Positions 18,404 through 29,161 are shown, numbered from the stretch's first letter. The stretch: 64,000 nt of DNA from Maricaulaceae bacterium EIL42A08 (GCA_024178355.1 JAMZNZ010000006.1:62001-126000); one strand, 5' to 3'. Numbers and translations: made by a program. Notes: generated by a model from the letters alone, not told the origin.

Positions 18404-21400
18404 TCAAGCACCTAGAGTCTGTTTGGCCCGCGTCAAAACACGCTCCATCAGCTCAGCGGGAAGTTCCATCAGGCGCGGGGCATCGGTCCACAACAGTGCA
18501 CACCGTACCGGGCGATCTGGGTGAAGCGCCTGTAATATAGCGCGATATGCCGCCATTTGCCCGACATAACCTGTGGCCACGTCCTCAACTTCGGTGGGCG
18601 GAGGCCGGTTGGTCTTGTAATCCACGATCAGCACTTCGTGATCGGTGATCACCAAACGGTCAATCTGGCCGTTGACGGTGATGCCTTCCGGTAAGCCTGG
18701 TGCGCGACCGGACAGAGCCACCTCCGCGCGAGATCCAGGCCCGAACAGGTCGGCGAACGCCGGGTCGTCAATCACGCGCAGGGTTTCACTGATGATCTCT
18801 TCGCGCTGGGCCTCGGTCAGGTCCGGCTTGGAGGCCAGGAATGTCTTCGCAGAGCTCTCACGCCGGTCTTCAGGCAGATCAGGCAGGGTTTGTAACAGCT
18901 TGTGGATCAGCGAACCGCGGCGAAAGCGGTCTGGACCCCCATCAGAGAGGGGAGACAGCGGCGATGGATCAAATCCGCCATCCTCATCATCCAGAAGCCG
19001 GGACGGTGCCATCGGACGGGCGGATGGAGGATCAACGGGGGCTGGCTCATTCATCCATGCGGGTCTGGTAATGGCTGCGCCATCATATACAACCGCTTTG
19101 CCAAGCGCTTTGGGACGCGTACCAAGACGCAGGCCCTGGGCCACCGGCCAGCCATTTTCTTCGGCCTGGCGAGACAGAACCGTATCCACCGGCTTCCAGC
19201 CGTCGCGGGTCGCGGCGCGCCAGATGCGATCATGCCAGCTGCCCTCGTCCACACGCCCGCCATTGCCGTAGGTGTGACCACACACGATCAGCCGGTCGCG
19301 CGCCCGTGTCATGGCCACATACAGCAGGCGTTGATACTCACCATCAGCGGCCAGATCGGCACGATCCTTCAGGCTCTGTACCAGTGGCGGACGCATCTTG
19401 CTGTCTGGGGCCCAGATAAAGCCTGCCTTGTCGTGGACATAGAGCCCGGCTGCGCGATCTGTCGGGCTCTGGGTGGTATCAGGCAGGAAGACGATTGGCG
19501 CTTCAAGTCCCTTGGCCCCGTGCACGGTCATAACCCGCACCTCGCCGCGTCCAGCCTCCATCTCCCGCTTGATGTCGGAGGCGTCTCCGCTGACCGCCTC
19601 GACAAAGCGCGTCAGCGATGGGGCCCCGTCGCGCTCATGATCGAGGGCACGGGACAGAAATTCTTCGGCCGGATCGCGGGCTTCTTCGCCCAGGCGCGCG
19701 TACAGGCGGGCGAGCCGGGTCTCGCCAGTATCACTGGCCTCAGTCAGGAAAACCGCAAAGAAGGCGTAGGGCGCGACCGTATCCACCCGGCGCCGAACGC
19801 GTTCCAGCACTTCGCGAGCTTCGGCAAAGCGCGAGTCATCGCTCCGGCGCAGCTTCTCCCACAAGCCGCGTCCCGACCCTCGGCTAAGATCGAACAGGGC
19901 GTCATCGTTAATGCGTGGCTTTACGTCGCCGACCGGGTGAAAGAAGGGGCTTTTAAGCACTTCGGCGAGCGACAGGCTGTCTTCCGGGAGTAGTGCAAAG
20001 CGGGCTAGTGAGAGCAGATCCTCTACCACCAGCTGATCGGGCAGGGTCATACGGTCAGCCCCGGCGACCGGGATCTGCTTCAGTTTCAGCTGCCGGATAA
20101 TCTCTTCAAACAGGCCGCCGCGCTTTCGGACAAGGACGATAATATCGCCCGGCGTCGCAGGCTTTTGGATGGAAGGATCATCGCTGTCGCAAACTGCGTC
20201 GCCCCGCTTCAGGATCGCTCCAATTTCATCGGCCACTGCCGCTGCGAGCTGGTTGCGGGCGCTGTCCTTGCGTTCATGATCGACCGGGCGCAGGTCAAGC
20301 TTGTCGACTTCGGGAGCCTCCGGCTTGGGAATGGCGGGCCAGACTTCAACGCAGCCAAAAGCCTCGGCGCGCGCAGCGCTATGTCCGTCATAGCGATGGA
20401 AGGCCAGGGCATCGCGCTCGGTCTCGGTTTCCGGATCCGTCATGAGAAATTTGGTCTCAAGACGAGCCGCGTCGTCCTTGCGCTCTGGTGCGTTAAGAGC
20501 AGTGGCCTCAGCAAAAAACGCGGCATCCACAGCGGTCAGGACGCGGCTGGAGGAGCGGAAGGATACATTCAGCCCCGGGCTTTCAAACCGGCGACCGGCA
20601 GCCTTTGCATCCTGTTCCAGCCGGCGGCGCTGGGCCAGAAACAGGGCCGGGTCTGCGTTCTGGAAGGAGTAGATGGATTGCTTTTCATCACCCACGCAGA
20701 AGACGCTGCGTTCCAGCTCGCTGAGCTCGCGAGCGCCTTCGCCAGCAAAAAACTCTTCGGTCAGTGCGTTGATCACCGCCCACTGGTCTGGTGCGGTGTC
20801 CTGGGCCTCATCGACGAGAACATGATCCAGGCCCTGATCAAGTTTGTAGAGGGCCCAGACCTTTGCGTCGGTATCAGTCAGGAGCGCACGGGCCCGTTCC
20901 ACCAGGTCGGAGAAATCCACCTTGCGGATCCGGCGCAGGCGATGAGTATATTCACGGATCATGGCACTGGCGAGCGTCAAGCCGGCGCGTGTGGCGCTGT
21001 TGGCCTTGGCATTGGCGAGGAAGTCCATGACCTCACCCTCAATCCGGTGACGCTCACTGCCCTCCTCCCCAAACAGGGTGACAAGGATTTTGTAGGTTTC
21101 CCCGGTTTTCTTGCCGTAGATCGAGCCGGGCTTCTTCAAGGTTCCACTGGTGGTCAGCCAGAAAACGAGATAGCGCCGCGCTGCCTCTGAGGGCTTGCGC
21201 TCACTGGCCTCAAGTGCCCAGGCGAGCTTGTCGGCACTGACAATCTCGGTCTTGCTGCCTCCGGCCTGCAGCCCGCTTAAAGCGGCTTCCAGATCATCCA
21301 CCGCGGTCTCGGACCAGATGGTTTCCAGCGCCAGTGTTTCATCGAGTTCTGGCGGTACGCCCAGTGCCAGGCTGGCGCGGTCAGTGAAGGTCTCGATGCT

Positions 21401-22054
21401 GCCCGCTTCGTCCAGCAGTGCTGACAGGCGACCGCGCTGGGCGAGAGCCAGGCTGGCAATCCGGTCGATACCGTCCGGACCGGCAGCATCGAGTATCACA
21501 TTGATTGCATTGGCGATTGATCCATCCGGTGCCATGTTTGCATTTGCAAACAATCGGTCCATACACGCTGTTTTCAGGGCGGCGGCCTCGGCGTCATCCT
21601 GAACTTCAAAGCCGGGCGGCAGGCCCGCTTCAAGCGGGAAGCGTCTCAAAAGGCTTTCGCAGAAGGCGTGAAGGGTCTGAATTTTCAGCCCCCCCGGTGT
21701 TTCCAGAGCGCGGGCAAACAGACGTCGGGCCGCGGCAAGGTCGGGATTGCTCTCGCCGCCGGTCAGCTGCTGTAGCTTATGTTGTAGCTTTTCGTTGGGC
21801 AGCGTGGACCATTCACCCAGTTTTTTGAACAGGCGTGATTGCATCTCGCCAGCCGCCGCCTTGGTGAAGGTGACGCAGAGCATGCGGTCTGGCTTTGCTC
21901 CTTGCAGAAGAAGGCGCGCGACACGGTCCACCAGAACGCGGGTTTTGCCCGACCCGGCATTGGCTTCCACAAAAACGGTGGCAGATGGATCCGCGGCGGT
22001 GCGCTGGTCCTGGCTCGCCGTTTTGACGATCTCGGGATTAAAGCCAGCGCTCAT
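18404..22054 (-). CDS. addA: Double-strand break repair helicase AddA
   Basis: This 1216-residue UvrD-type helicase-nuclease is the RecB-like subunit of the alphaproteobacterial AddAB complex. The complex resects DNA ends and loads RecA. Walker A ANAGSGKT is at residues 31-38, motif II is VLVDEAQDT, and the motif around VMTVHGAKGLEAP is present. The C-terminal nuclease keeps LIVDYKTNRP. The ATG at 22054 overlaps the addB stop (ATGA). The open frame upstream to 22093 is within addB. Confidence 0.94.
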   Translation of the reverse strand: MSAGFNPEIVKTASQDQRTAADPSATVFVEANAGSGKTRVLVDRVARLLLQGAKPDRMLCVTFTKAAAGEMQSRLFKKLGEWSTLPNEKLQHKLQQLTGGESNPDLAAARRLFARALETPGGLKIQTLHAFCESLLRRFPLEAGLPPGFEVQDDAEAAALKTACMDRLFANANMAPDGSIANAINVILDAAGPDGIDRIASLALAQRGRLSALLDEAGSIETFTDRASLALGVPPELDETLALETIWSETAVDDLEAALSGLQAGGSKTEIVSADKLAWALEASERKPSEAARRYLVFWLTTSGTLKKPGSIYGKKTGETYKILVTLFGEEGSERHRIEGEVMDFLANAKANSATRAGLTLASAMIREYTHRLRRIRKVDFSDLVERARALLTDTDAKVWALYKLDQGLDHVLVDEAQDTAPDQWAVINALTEEFFAGEGARELSELERSVFCVGDEKQSIYSFQNADPALFLAQRRRLEQDAKAAGRRFESPGLNVSFRSSSRVLTAVDAAFFAEATALNAPERKDDAARLETKFLMTDPETETERDALAFHRYDGHSAARAEAFGCVEVWPAIPKPEAPEVDKLDLRPVDHERKDSARNQLAAAVADEIGAILKRGDAVCDSDDPSIQKPATPGDIIVLVRKRGGLFEEIIRQLKLKQIPVAGADRMTLPDQLVVEDLLSLARFALLPEDSLSLAEVLKSPFFHPVGDVKPRINDDALFDLSRGSGRGLWEKLRRSDDSRFAEAREVLERVRRRVDTVAPYAFFAVFLTEASDTGETRLARLYARLGEEARDPAEEFLSRALDHERDGAPSLTRFVEAVSGDASDIKREMEAGRGEVRVMTVHGAKGLEAPIVFLPDTTQSPTDRAAGLYVHDKAGFIWAPDSKMRPPLVQSLKDRADLAADGEYQRLLYVAMTRARDRLIVCGHTYGNGGRVDEGSWHDRIWRAATRDGWKPVDTVLSRQAEENGWPVAQGLRLGTRPKALGKAVVYDGAAITRPAWMNEPAPVDPPSARPMAPSRLLDDEDGGFDPSPLSPLSDGGPDRFRRGSLIHKLLQTLPDLPEDRRESSAKTFLASKPDLTEAQREEIISETLRVIDDPAFADLFGPGSRAEVALSGRAPGLPEGITVNGQIDRLVITDHEVLIVDYKTNRPPPTEVEDVATGYVGQMAAYRAILQALHPDRPVRCALLWTDAPRLMELPAELMERVLTRAKQTLGA

Positions 22055-25000
22055 ATCTCGCCTCCGGTATCGTCTCCAGGAGCGCTTGCCCATTCCTTGC
22101 GCCGGGCAAGATGGTCGTAATCACCCCAGCGATTGGTGAATTTCGCACGCGGCTGGCTTTGATAAATCTGAGCCGGATTGTCGAACCAGGCGACGAATGT
22201 CTTCAAATTCTCAAGGGCATCTTCGGCCAGATCCACCGGTTCCCCGGTGCCTGGTTTCTTGACGATGGACCGATCCTCACCGGCGATCCGCGTTCCCGAA
22301 ACGCGCACGTAAATCATGTCACCGGCCTCATGGGGCGGGCAATCGGGGAAGGCTCCGCGTGCGGCCATTGCAGCCTGTAACGGCAGCTGCGGCGCGAACC
22401 CGGCTTTGACCTCCGGGCCGCTGGGCGTCGCGCCGGTCTTGTAATCAATGATATCAAGCGCGCCATCGGGACGAAGATCGATCCGGTCAGCTCTGGCTGT
22501 AAGTTCAAAGGGGCCGGCGGGGCCTTCGATCGTAATGGATCCCTTGGTTTCCAGTGCGACGGGCTTAAAGCGCGTGTCTTCGGTTCGGCGTCGCTCTGCT
22601 TCCCATTCGACCAGGAATTCAGCAGCGCGGGCAAAGCGCGGCAATTCCAGGCCCAGGCGTGCATCCGGGAAGCCCGCCTCCTCAAGCGCCAGGCGGGCCT
22701 GATCGATCAGGCGCTGTCGCGCATCCGTAGGCAGGCCAACGCTGTCGGGCAGTGACCTGGTCCAGCGTTCAATTGCCGTGTGATAGGCGGTTCCGCGCTC
22801 TGCCGGGCCTGGCTCGCGATCCAGCGGATCAAGCGGCTCCAGGCCCAAAATCTTGCGCGCGAAGATCGCATAGGGATCACGGATCCAGGTTTCGATCTGT
22901 GTCACCGACAGTTTGCGGGGCCGAGCCTCGACTGGCGGCGCGGGTTGAGGCTTTTCAAGGCGCGAATGAGACGCTGGCGTGTCCATGGCGCGGGCGAGAC
23001 CGGTGTAGTCGATCGATGGCCGCATCAGCTTGTCGGCCTGACTTTCGCGCAAAGCGCCCCGTGCAAGCGTCTGCAGTCGCCACAGCCAGCGCGAGGCAAC
23101 CGTGGGCGCACCATCCTGTTTGATGGACCGGGTGAGGATGACCTCCGGGGTACAGGCCAGCTGGGCAAAGTCATGGGCGGCCAGACCAAAGCGGCGCTCT
23201 GGTGCGCCCAGCCCCGCGGCCAGGCGCATGCCCCGGCTGAGGAAGGGGTCAGCGCCACCACCGGCGGGCCAGATGCCTTCATTCAGGCCCGCGAGAATGA
23301 CCCGATCAGCATTGACGAGACGCGCTTCCAGCGGTCCCAGGATTTGCAGCCTCGGGTGTGCACCAAAGCGGGGCCGGACCAGTCGGGTCCGCGCCGTTTC
23401 CAGCAGCGCTCGCCGAAACTCGATCGCGGACATGGGTGGCAGGGCCTCAGCCTGGTGCAGAAACTCGCTGACGAGGTCGGCGGCGGCTTCACCCGCATCA
23501 CCAGCCCATAGGCGTTCTGCTCCATCCAGTTTATCGTTGGTAGCCAGTTGCTCGCCTGCCAGAGCCAGCGCCCGCGCCCATTCAGCTGCTGGGCGATCGG
23601 TGTCCACATTGGTAAAGTCACCCAGCGCGTCGGCGGTGCGGGTCAGGATTGAGCCCCATCGCTCTGCGCGCTCCTGCTTGTCGCCAGCGGCGTCCATCGC
23701 GGCTTCATAGAGCGCATCCATGTCATAGCCCGGGCGACGACCCCGCAGGGCCCTGCGTTCCAGCGCCATCAGATCCTGAACCAGGTGTGCACGGTCTTCA
23801 CCCAACGCAAACAGGGGCGAGGAGGCCAGCGCCGAAAAGGCCAGCGCCGATCCGGGGTCGAGCGCCAGATCCAGCACACGCATCAAGAACGCGCCGGGGG
23901 GCGTGTCAGACAACGGCGTGCCAGCCGAATCGTCCAGCGTGACACCAAAGCGGTTCATCTCAACAGTAACCCGGCGTGCCAGCGCGCGGTCTGGCGTGAC
24001 GAGCACGCCGCGCGCATTCGGTGTGGCAAGGGTTTCGCGCAAAGCCAGCGCTATGGCCCGGCCTTCATCGGCTGGACTTTCAGCTTCGATTACTGACAGG
24101 CCTGAAAGCGCGCGCTCGAACATGTCGTCGCCGTAGGCTTCCTTCAGCTCGTCGACCCGGCGCAGCCAGTCCGATGTTGCTTCAGCTGGACGCAGCGCTT
24201 CCGCGATCAGTCGCGCGCGCGGGATATCGGCAGTGCGTTCGTGTCCTTCAGGCCAGAACGCCACGGCTTTAGGATCCAGCCCCAGCGCCTCAACGAAGCT
24301 CTTCATGGAGCGCTGGGGGTGGCTGTCATCGATGGCAATCCAGCCATCGGAATCCATGTCACGGGCAAAGCCGGGCAGAACGACACAGCCCTGAGGCAGG
24401 TTCGCCACAACGCTGAGCAGCTCAGCCGCCGCCGGAATCGACCCTGTGGAGCCTGCTGCGATCACAGGGCCTTGAGGTGGCTCGGCTTTCCAGCGTGCTG
24501 CAAGGGCTTTCAGGATCGCCGAGCGGCGCCGGGCCGGGTCAATTTCGCCGCGCTCTTTCAAGCGCGCGGGCCAGGCTTCAAGCACGATATCCAGAAACAG
24601 GGCGGCCTCCTGCATGTGAGCAGGCAGCGCGGCGCGGATGTCTTGTGAGAGCGCGGAAAGATCGTCCACTTCCTCTGTGGCGAGGTCGTCAATCAGGCGG
24701 GCGAGATCATCCGCAAGAGCAAGGGCTCCGCCAACACCCATGGAGCGCCCGGCTGCGTCTTCGCGCTGTAGAATCAGGCGAGCAAGCTCAAAGCGGCGGC
24801 GCGCTGCCGACACGGCGTCAGGGGCCACATCTGCCAGCTCACCAGGCTCAAACGGAGGATCATCGGCATCCACGTCGCCGATGGGACGGATCATGGGCAG
24901 CAGGGCTGCGCCCGGATCACGTTGTGCGAAAGCTTCAGCGAGCGCCCGCCCGGCCCGGCGCGTTGGAGCCAACACCGTCACGGCCGCCAGGTCCTGTGGA

Positions 25001-25110
25001 TCGGGAAAGGCTTTTAGCAGCCCCGCGGCAAGCGCATCCACAAAATTGGCTGCTGGCGCGATCGTGAAGACATTCGGTCCGGAGCTGGAAAAAAGAGGGG
25101 CTGCACTCAT
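22051..25110 (-). CDS. addB: Double-strand break repair protein AddB
   Basis: This 1019-residue partner of AddA has an inactive helicase-like N-terminal part (alphaproteobacterial AddB type) with VLAPTRRAGRAL near the start. Its RecB-like nuclease domain is C-terminal (LDIIDYKTGATPSG), and the four-cysteine iron-sulphur cluster of Bacillus AddB is not obvious. The start at ATG 25110 overlaps the murU stop, and its stop overlaps addA. Together these give a strictly coupled order murU-addB-addA. Confidence 0.92.
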   Translation of the reverse strand: MSAAPLFSSSGPNVFTIAPAANFVDALAAGLLKAFPDPQDLAAVTVLAPTRRAGRALAEAFAQRDPGAALLPMIRPIGDVDADDPPFEPGELADVAPDAVSAARRRFELARLILQREDAAGRSMGVGGALALADDLARLIDDLATEEVDDLSALSQDIRAALPAHMQEAALFLDIVLEAWPARLKERGEIDPARRRSAILKALAARWKAEPPQGPVIAAGSTGSIPAAAELLSVVANLPQGCVVLPGFARDMDSDGWIAIDDSHPQRSMKSFVEALGLDPKAVAFWPEGHERTADIPRARLIAEALRPAEATSDWLRRVDELKEAYGDDMFERALSGLSVIEAESPADEGRAIALALRETLATPNARGVLVTPDRALARRVTVEMNRFGVTLDDSAGTPLSDTPPGAFLMRVLDLALDPGSALAFSALASSPLFALGEDRAHLVQDLMALERRALRGRRPGYDMDALYEAAMDAAGDKQERAERWGSILTRTADALGDFTNVDTDRPAAEWARALALAGEQLATNDKLDGAERLWAGDAGEAAADLVSEFLHQAEALPPMSAIEFRRALLETARTRLVRPRFGAHPRLQILGPLEARLVNADRVILAGLNEGIWPAGGGADPFLSRGMRLAAGLGAPERRFGLAAHDFAQLACTPEVILTRSIKQDGAPTVASRWLWRLQTLARGALRESQADKLMRPSIDYTGLARAMDTPASHSRLEKPQPAPPVEARPRKLSVTQIETWIRDPYAIFARKILGLEPLDPLDREPGPAERGTAYHTAIERWTRSLPDSVGLPTDARQRLIDQARLALEEAGFPDARLGLELPRFARAAEFLVEWEAERRRTEDTRFKPVALETKGSITIEGPAGPFELTARADRIDLRPDGALDIIDYKTGATPSGPEVKAGFAPQLPLQAAMAARGAFPDCPPHEAGDMIYVRVSGTRIAGEDRSIVKKPGTGEPVDLAEDALENLKTFVAWFDNPAQIYQSQPRAKFTNRWGDYDHLARRKEWASAPGDDTGGEI

Positions 25111-25820
25111 GACCTCCGCTCCAGCTGCCACTCGGCGGCATCACGGGCATGGGGATCACCAACATGCATCCAGAACGCGTTCATCACATGGCCGAAGATA
25201 CGGCCTTTTTCGAGCGCTTCATTCCATAGAAGGTTAGTCGAGAAGGGTTCAATCTGGCGACCTACCAGAAGCCTGGGGTTCATGATCTGCACCCCGGCGT
25301 AGGCGTAGGGTGCACGCTCAGCGGATCCGCGCCGACGCAGCTGGCCACCCGATTCAAGGAAAAAGTCGCCCGACCCATCAAAGCCCAACTGATGATCCAT
25401 AGGGGCGAGTAAAAGCAGAAAATCCATACGATCTGGATTAAAAGCACTCGCTAACTTATCGAGCTCTGACGGTGTCCCATCAATCCAAAGCGCATCAATA
25501 TTTGCAACAAAGACAGGGCTTTGACCCAAGAGAGGCGCAGCTCTCACCAAACCTCCACCAGTCTCCAGCAACTGGTCGCGCTCATCAGAGATAATGATCT
25601 CCGGTTGGGATCGTCTGGCCAGTTGTTCTTCCAGCGCATCTGCAAAGTGGTGGACATTGACCACGGTCTGCTCAACGCCTGCGGCTTGAAATTTGTCGAG
25701 TGTCCAGTCGATTAGGGTCTTGCCGCCCACCTCGACCATAGCCTTGCAGCGCTCATTAGTTAGCGGACGCATACGAGTGCCCAATCCTGCAGCCATGGCC
25801 ATCGCCCGTTTGATTTTCAT
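25107..25820 (-). CDS. murU: N-acetylmuramate-1-phosphate uridylyltransferase MurU
   Basis: This 237-residue nucleotidyltransferase has the signature AAGLGTRMRPLT (residues 10-21), ETGGG (substrate loop) and FVANIDALW (metal-binding Asp). In the AmgK-MurU pathway it converts MurNAc-1-P to UDP-MurNAc. This recycles cell wall without de novo MurA/B and confers intrinsic fosfomycin tolerance in other bacteria. The immediately upstream kinase gene amgK overlaps by 4 bp, which strongly supports the pathway assignment. Confidence 0.9.
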   Translation of the reverse strand: MKIKRAMAMAAGLGTRMRPLTNERCKAMVEVGGKTLIDWTLDKFQAAGVEQTVVNVHHFADALEEQLARRSQPEIIISDERDQLLETGGGLVRAAPLLGQSPVFVANIDALWIDGTPSELDKLASAFNPDRMDFLLLLAPMDHQLGFDGSGDFFLESGGQLRRRGSAERAPYAYAGVQIMNPRLLVGRQIEPFSTNLLWNEALEKGRIFGHVMNAFWMHVGDPHARDAAEWQLERRS

Positions 25821-26905
25821 TGATCGGCCTCCGCAAAAACGGTCGGGGCAAGATCGCGCACGACCGCCCGAATTGGCTCGAGCGCGGGGTGGCTGATGTC
25901 GCGAACGAAATGGGCGGCAACCCGCGGCAGGAGATCAAGATAGCGGGGTTTGCCATCCCGCTTTGCTAACCTGACGAAAATACCCAGGATTTTGGCATTG
26001 CGCTGGGCGGCGAGAATGGCAGTTGCAGCATCAAAGGCGTTTCGGTTCGCCAGGCCTGCTGTATCAAAGAAGCGATTGCTAACTGGAGCAATGATATCTG
26101 GAGACACATCACGCCGGGCATCTTCCAGAAGCGAAACTAGATCATAGGCGGGGTGCCCAAACAAGGCATCCTGAAAATCAAGAAGACCGACACGCGCCTC
26201 GGCGTCTCGACCAGGAAGCCAAAGCAGATTCTCCGCATGAAAGTCCCGCAGAACAAGGCCTGGAGCATGGGCTTCCAGAGCCGGCAAGACGTCTCGCCAT
26301 GCTGTTAGCCATCGCTCACGATCACCCTCATCAATACCCTTGCTGCGTTCTTTGACATACCAATCCAGGAAAAGCTCGGTCTCGGCCAGCAGGGCGGTTT
26401 CGTCATAGGCCTGCACCTTCCAGTGCGACCCAAAGGCCTCCAGCTCAGCGGCAAAGCTTGAGCGATAGATCGCGCCCAACGTCTCGGCGGCGGCGAGATA
26501 GAGCTCAAGCTCGCTATGTTGATCGGGTATGACCCGGGCAAACAGGTCATCACCCAGGTCTTCAAGGACAAGGAAACCCGATGGGATATCAGCGGCATGG
26601 ATGCGAGGCGCTGAAAAACCACGGGCTGTGAGAGCATTCGCTAACGCAGCAAAGGCGGCAGTGTTATTGCCCGCCAGGCGGGCCTGAGCATTATAGCCCA
26701 GCGCCGCGCGCTCTTGAGGTGTGGCCAGGGGCGGGCAGGCCGGGCTTTCAGCGCCGCCGGGCGCGTCCATAAGGATCACGTTTTGATCGCCGCTCTGAAG
26801 CCTGAAGTATGATCGGGTAGAGGCATCACCTGGGAAGGGTGTGATCACAGCCTCGCCAAAGCCGGCTTTGTTTAGAAAGGCTTCGCGTTGAGCTGTGCGC
26901 GACAT
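25817..26905 (-). CDS. amgK: N-acetylmuramate/N-acetylglucosamine kinase AmgK
   Basis: This 362-residue aminoglycoside-phosphotransferase-fold kinase makes the anomeric sugar-1-phosphate used by MurU. The catalytic loop is LRDFHAENLLWL and the metal-binding segment GLLDFQDALFG. ATG 26905 is preferred, just after the tsaE stop; a GTG at 26917 would extend it by four residues. The order tsaE-amgK-murU is common in alphaproteobacteria. Confidence 0.88.
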   Translation of the reverse strand: MSRTAQREAFLNKAGFGEAVITPFPGDASTRSYFRLQSGDQNVILMDAPGGAESPACPPLATPQERAALGYNAQARLAGNNTAAFAALANALTARGFSAPRIHAADIPSGFLVLEDLGDDLFARVIPDQHSELELYLAAAETLGAIYRSSFAAELEAFGSHWKVQAYDETALLAETELFLDWYVKERSKGIDEGDRERWLTAWRDVLPALEAHAPGLVLRDFHAENLLWLPGRDAEARVGLLDFQDALFGHPAYDLVSLLEDARRDVSPDIIAPVSNRFFDTAGLANRNAFDAATAILAAQRNAKILGIFVRLAKRDGKPRYLDLLPRVAAHFVRDISHPALEPIRAVVRDLAPTVFAEADQ

Positions 26906-26906
26906 A

Positions 26907-27362
26907 TCAGAACTCACCGATCAGGCCCTCCCAGCGGCCATGCCCTTCAAGGCGCGCTTCTCGCACCCCGACTTCAGTTTCAGTCAAGCTTAGGTCCAGC
27001 CGGTCCGGTGGCGCAAATGAGGGCGCATTGCCGGGCCACTCAATGAGTGTAAAGCCATGTTCTAATGCCTCATCGAGGCCCAACTCCTCCAGCTCATCCT
27101 CGTCGTCCAGCCGATAAAGATCCGCGTGGGCGAGCACGTGACCGGCGTCGGTTTCATAGGTTTGCACAAGCGTGTAGGTCGGGCTCGGCGCATCAGCCTC
27201 ACCTGTCAGGGCTTCAATCACAGCGCGCGCAAGCGTTGTCTTGCCGGCTCCCAGATCGCCAAACAGACGGACCACATCGCCGACGTCCAGCAGCGCCGCA
27301 ATCTGAGTGCCCAGAGCACGGGTCGCAGATTCATCTTTGAGGGTAAGCGAGCGAGTGACCAT
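26907..27362 (-). CDS. tsaE: tRNA threonylcarbamoyladenosine biosynthesis ATPase TsaE
   Basis: This 151-residue P-loop protein is needed with TsaB/TsaD for t6A37 in ANN-decoding tRNAs. The Walker A is GDLGAGKT (residues 35-42). The family motifs SPTYTLVQTY, HADLYRLDD and LIEWPGNAP follow. The open frame extends to 27575, but ATG 27362 aligns with the family N terminus. It heads the tsaE-amgK-murU-addB-addA operon and is divergent from the ferredoxin reductase gene. Confidence 0.93.
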   Translation of the reverse strand: MVTRSLTLKDESATRALGTQIAALLDVGDVVRLFGDLGAGKTTLARAVIEALTGEADAPSPTYTLVQTYETDAGHVLAHADLYRLDDEDELEELGLDEALEHGFTLIEWPGNAPSFAPPDRLDLSLTETEVGVREARLEGHGRWEGLIGEF

Positions 27363-27486
27363 GCCATGAGCTGTAGGATGGGCTGCGGTGTGGGGCAAGC
27401 GCCGCGGCGTGTTGGCCTTTAACAGACTGCATTTGGGAGCTATCTGTTGGGTCAAGCCAGCTGCAAGCGACGGAGCGCAGACCCAC

Positions 27487-28701
27487 GTGTCACATACCCT
27501 GATCATAGGGGCCGGACAGGCCGGATTGTCGGCAGCTGCCGAGCTGCGCAAGCGCAAATACGAGGGCGCGATCACGGTGCTCGGCGCGGAAGATGCCCTG
27601 CCCTATCAGCGCCCGCCCCTCTCCAAGGCCTATCTGTCTGGCGAGTTGCCGTTGGATCGGCTGTGGCTGAAGCCACCCGCCTGGTATGAGAAGGCTGAGG
27701 TGGAGGTGCGCACGCGAACACGGGTGACCGCGCTCGATCGCTCCGCGAGTGAAGTCATTACCTCTGACGGTGATCGGATGGCCTACGACAAGCTAATCCT
27801 GGCCACCGGTGGTGAGGCGCGGCGAATTCCGATCCCGGGAGCTGATCTGCCGGGCGTCTTCGTTTTGCGCAATCTGTCAGAAGCGGATGCTCTGTCGGAA
27901 GCGCTAAAAACGGCGGGACGCCTTGCGATTATTGGGGCTGGCTATATCGGCCTTGAGGTTGCCGCCTCAGCCCGTAAGCGAGGCCATGACGTCACTGTAC
28001 TGGAGGCGGCCGACCGTCCCATGGCTCGTACGGCGAGTCCGCTCCTGTCCGGATGGTTCGGGGCGATCCACCGCGGCTATGGTGTTGATCTTCGGGTCAG
28101 CACGCCGGTGGAAAGCATTACTGGAACCGAACGGGCAACTGGCGTCATGCTGAGTGACGGTGAGCATGTTGAGGCGGATCTCGTCCTCGTCGCTGCCGGT
28201 CTGGTGCCCTCCACCGGTCTGGCTGAGGCAGCCGGGCTGGCCTGTGATGACGGTATTCTGGTGGATCGTCACGCACGGACCGAGGACGAGCAGATCTACG
28301 CCATTGGTGATGTGGCCCGTTTTGAGCTGGCGCGCTACGGACGCAGCCTGCGACTGGAGAGCGTTCAAAACGCCATCGAGCAGGGCAAGGCGGCCGCGGC
28401 CTCCATCTGCGGCGCGCCATTCGATTACGACCCGGTGCCGTGGTTCTGGTCAGACCAGTATGAGCTCAAGCTGCAAATCGCCGGCCTGATTGACGGAGCC
28501 GACACAATGGTGCGCCGCGGAGATCCTGAAGAGGGCAAATTTGCCTTGTTTCATTTAAAGGACGGGCGGCTCGTCGCCTGCGAAGCGGTTAATTCGGCAC
28601 CCGAATACATGGCCGCCCAGCGCATGATCGCCCAGAATATCAGCCCCGACCCGGAGCGGTTACGGGATAGCGGTGTGGCGATGCGCGAATTCCTGTCCTA
28701 A
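27487..28701 (+). CDS. FAD-dependent ferredoxin reductase
   Basis: This 404-residue oxidoreductase belongs to the rubredoxin/putidaredoxin reductase type. It has two dinucleotide-binding motifs: N-terminal GAGQAG (FAD, residues 8-13) and IIGAGYIGLEVA (NAD). It also has YQRPPLSKAYLSG and YAIGDVAR. The start is probably the GTG at 27487; the upstream ATG at 27388 gives a leader with no homology and overlaps the tsaE promoter. A [2Fe-2S] ferredoxin gene follows 73 bp later, making a likely electron-transfer pair; the partner monooxygenase is not in the window. Confidence 0.87.
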   Translation: MSHTLIIGAGQAGLSAAAELRKRKYEGAITVLGAEDALPYQRPPLSKAYLSGELPLDRLWLKPPAWYEKAEVEVRTRTRVTALDRSASEVITSDGDRMAYDKLILATGGEARRIPIPGADLPGVFVLRNLSEADALSEALKTAGRLAIIGAGYIGLEVAASARKRGHDVTVLEAADRPMARTASPLLSGWFGAIHRGYGVDLRVSTPVESITGTERATGVMLSDGEHVEADLVLVAAGLVPSTGLAEAAGLACDDGILVDRHARTEDEQIYAIGDVARFELARYGRSLRLESVQNAIEQGKAAAASICGAPFDYDPVPWFWSDQYELKLQIAGLIDGADTMVRRGDPEEGKFALFHLKDGRLVACEAVNSAPEYMAAQRMIAQNISPDPERLRDSGVAMREFLS

Positions 28702-28705
28702 ATAG

Positions 28706-29095
<390 letters not shown>

Positions 29096-29161
29096 CGCTG
29101 CGTCCATTGATGCCGTCAGCCTCAAAGCTCGGGTGTCGGGGGACACCGCGCTGTTGAGGGG

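Noticed and set aside
18902-19993. A 363-codon open frame opposite addA
   Set aside because: It is entirely antisense to the conserved helicase and has no domain signature.
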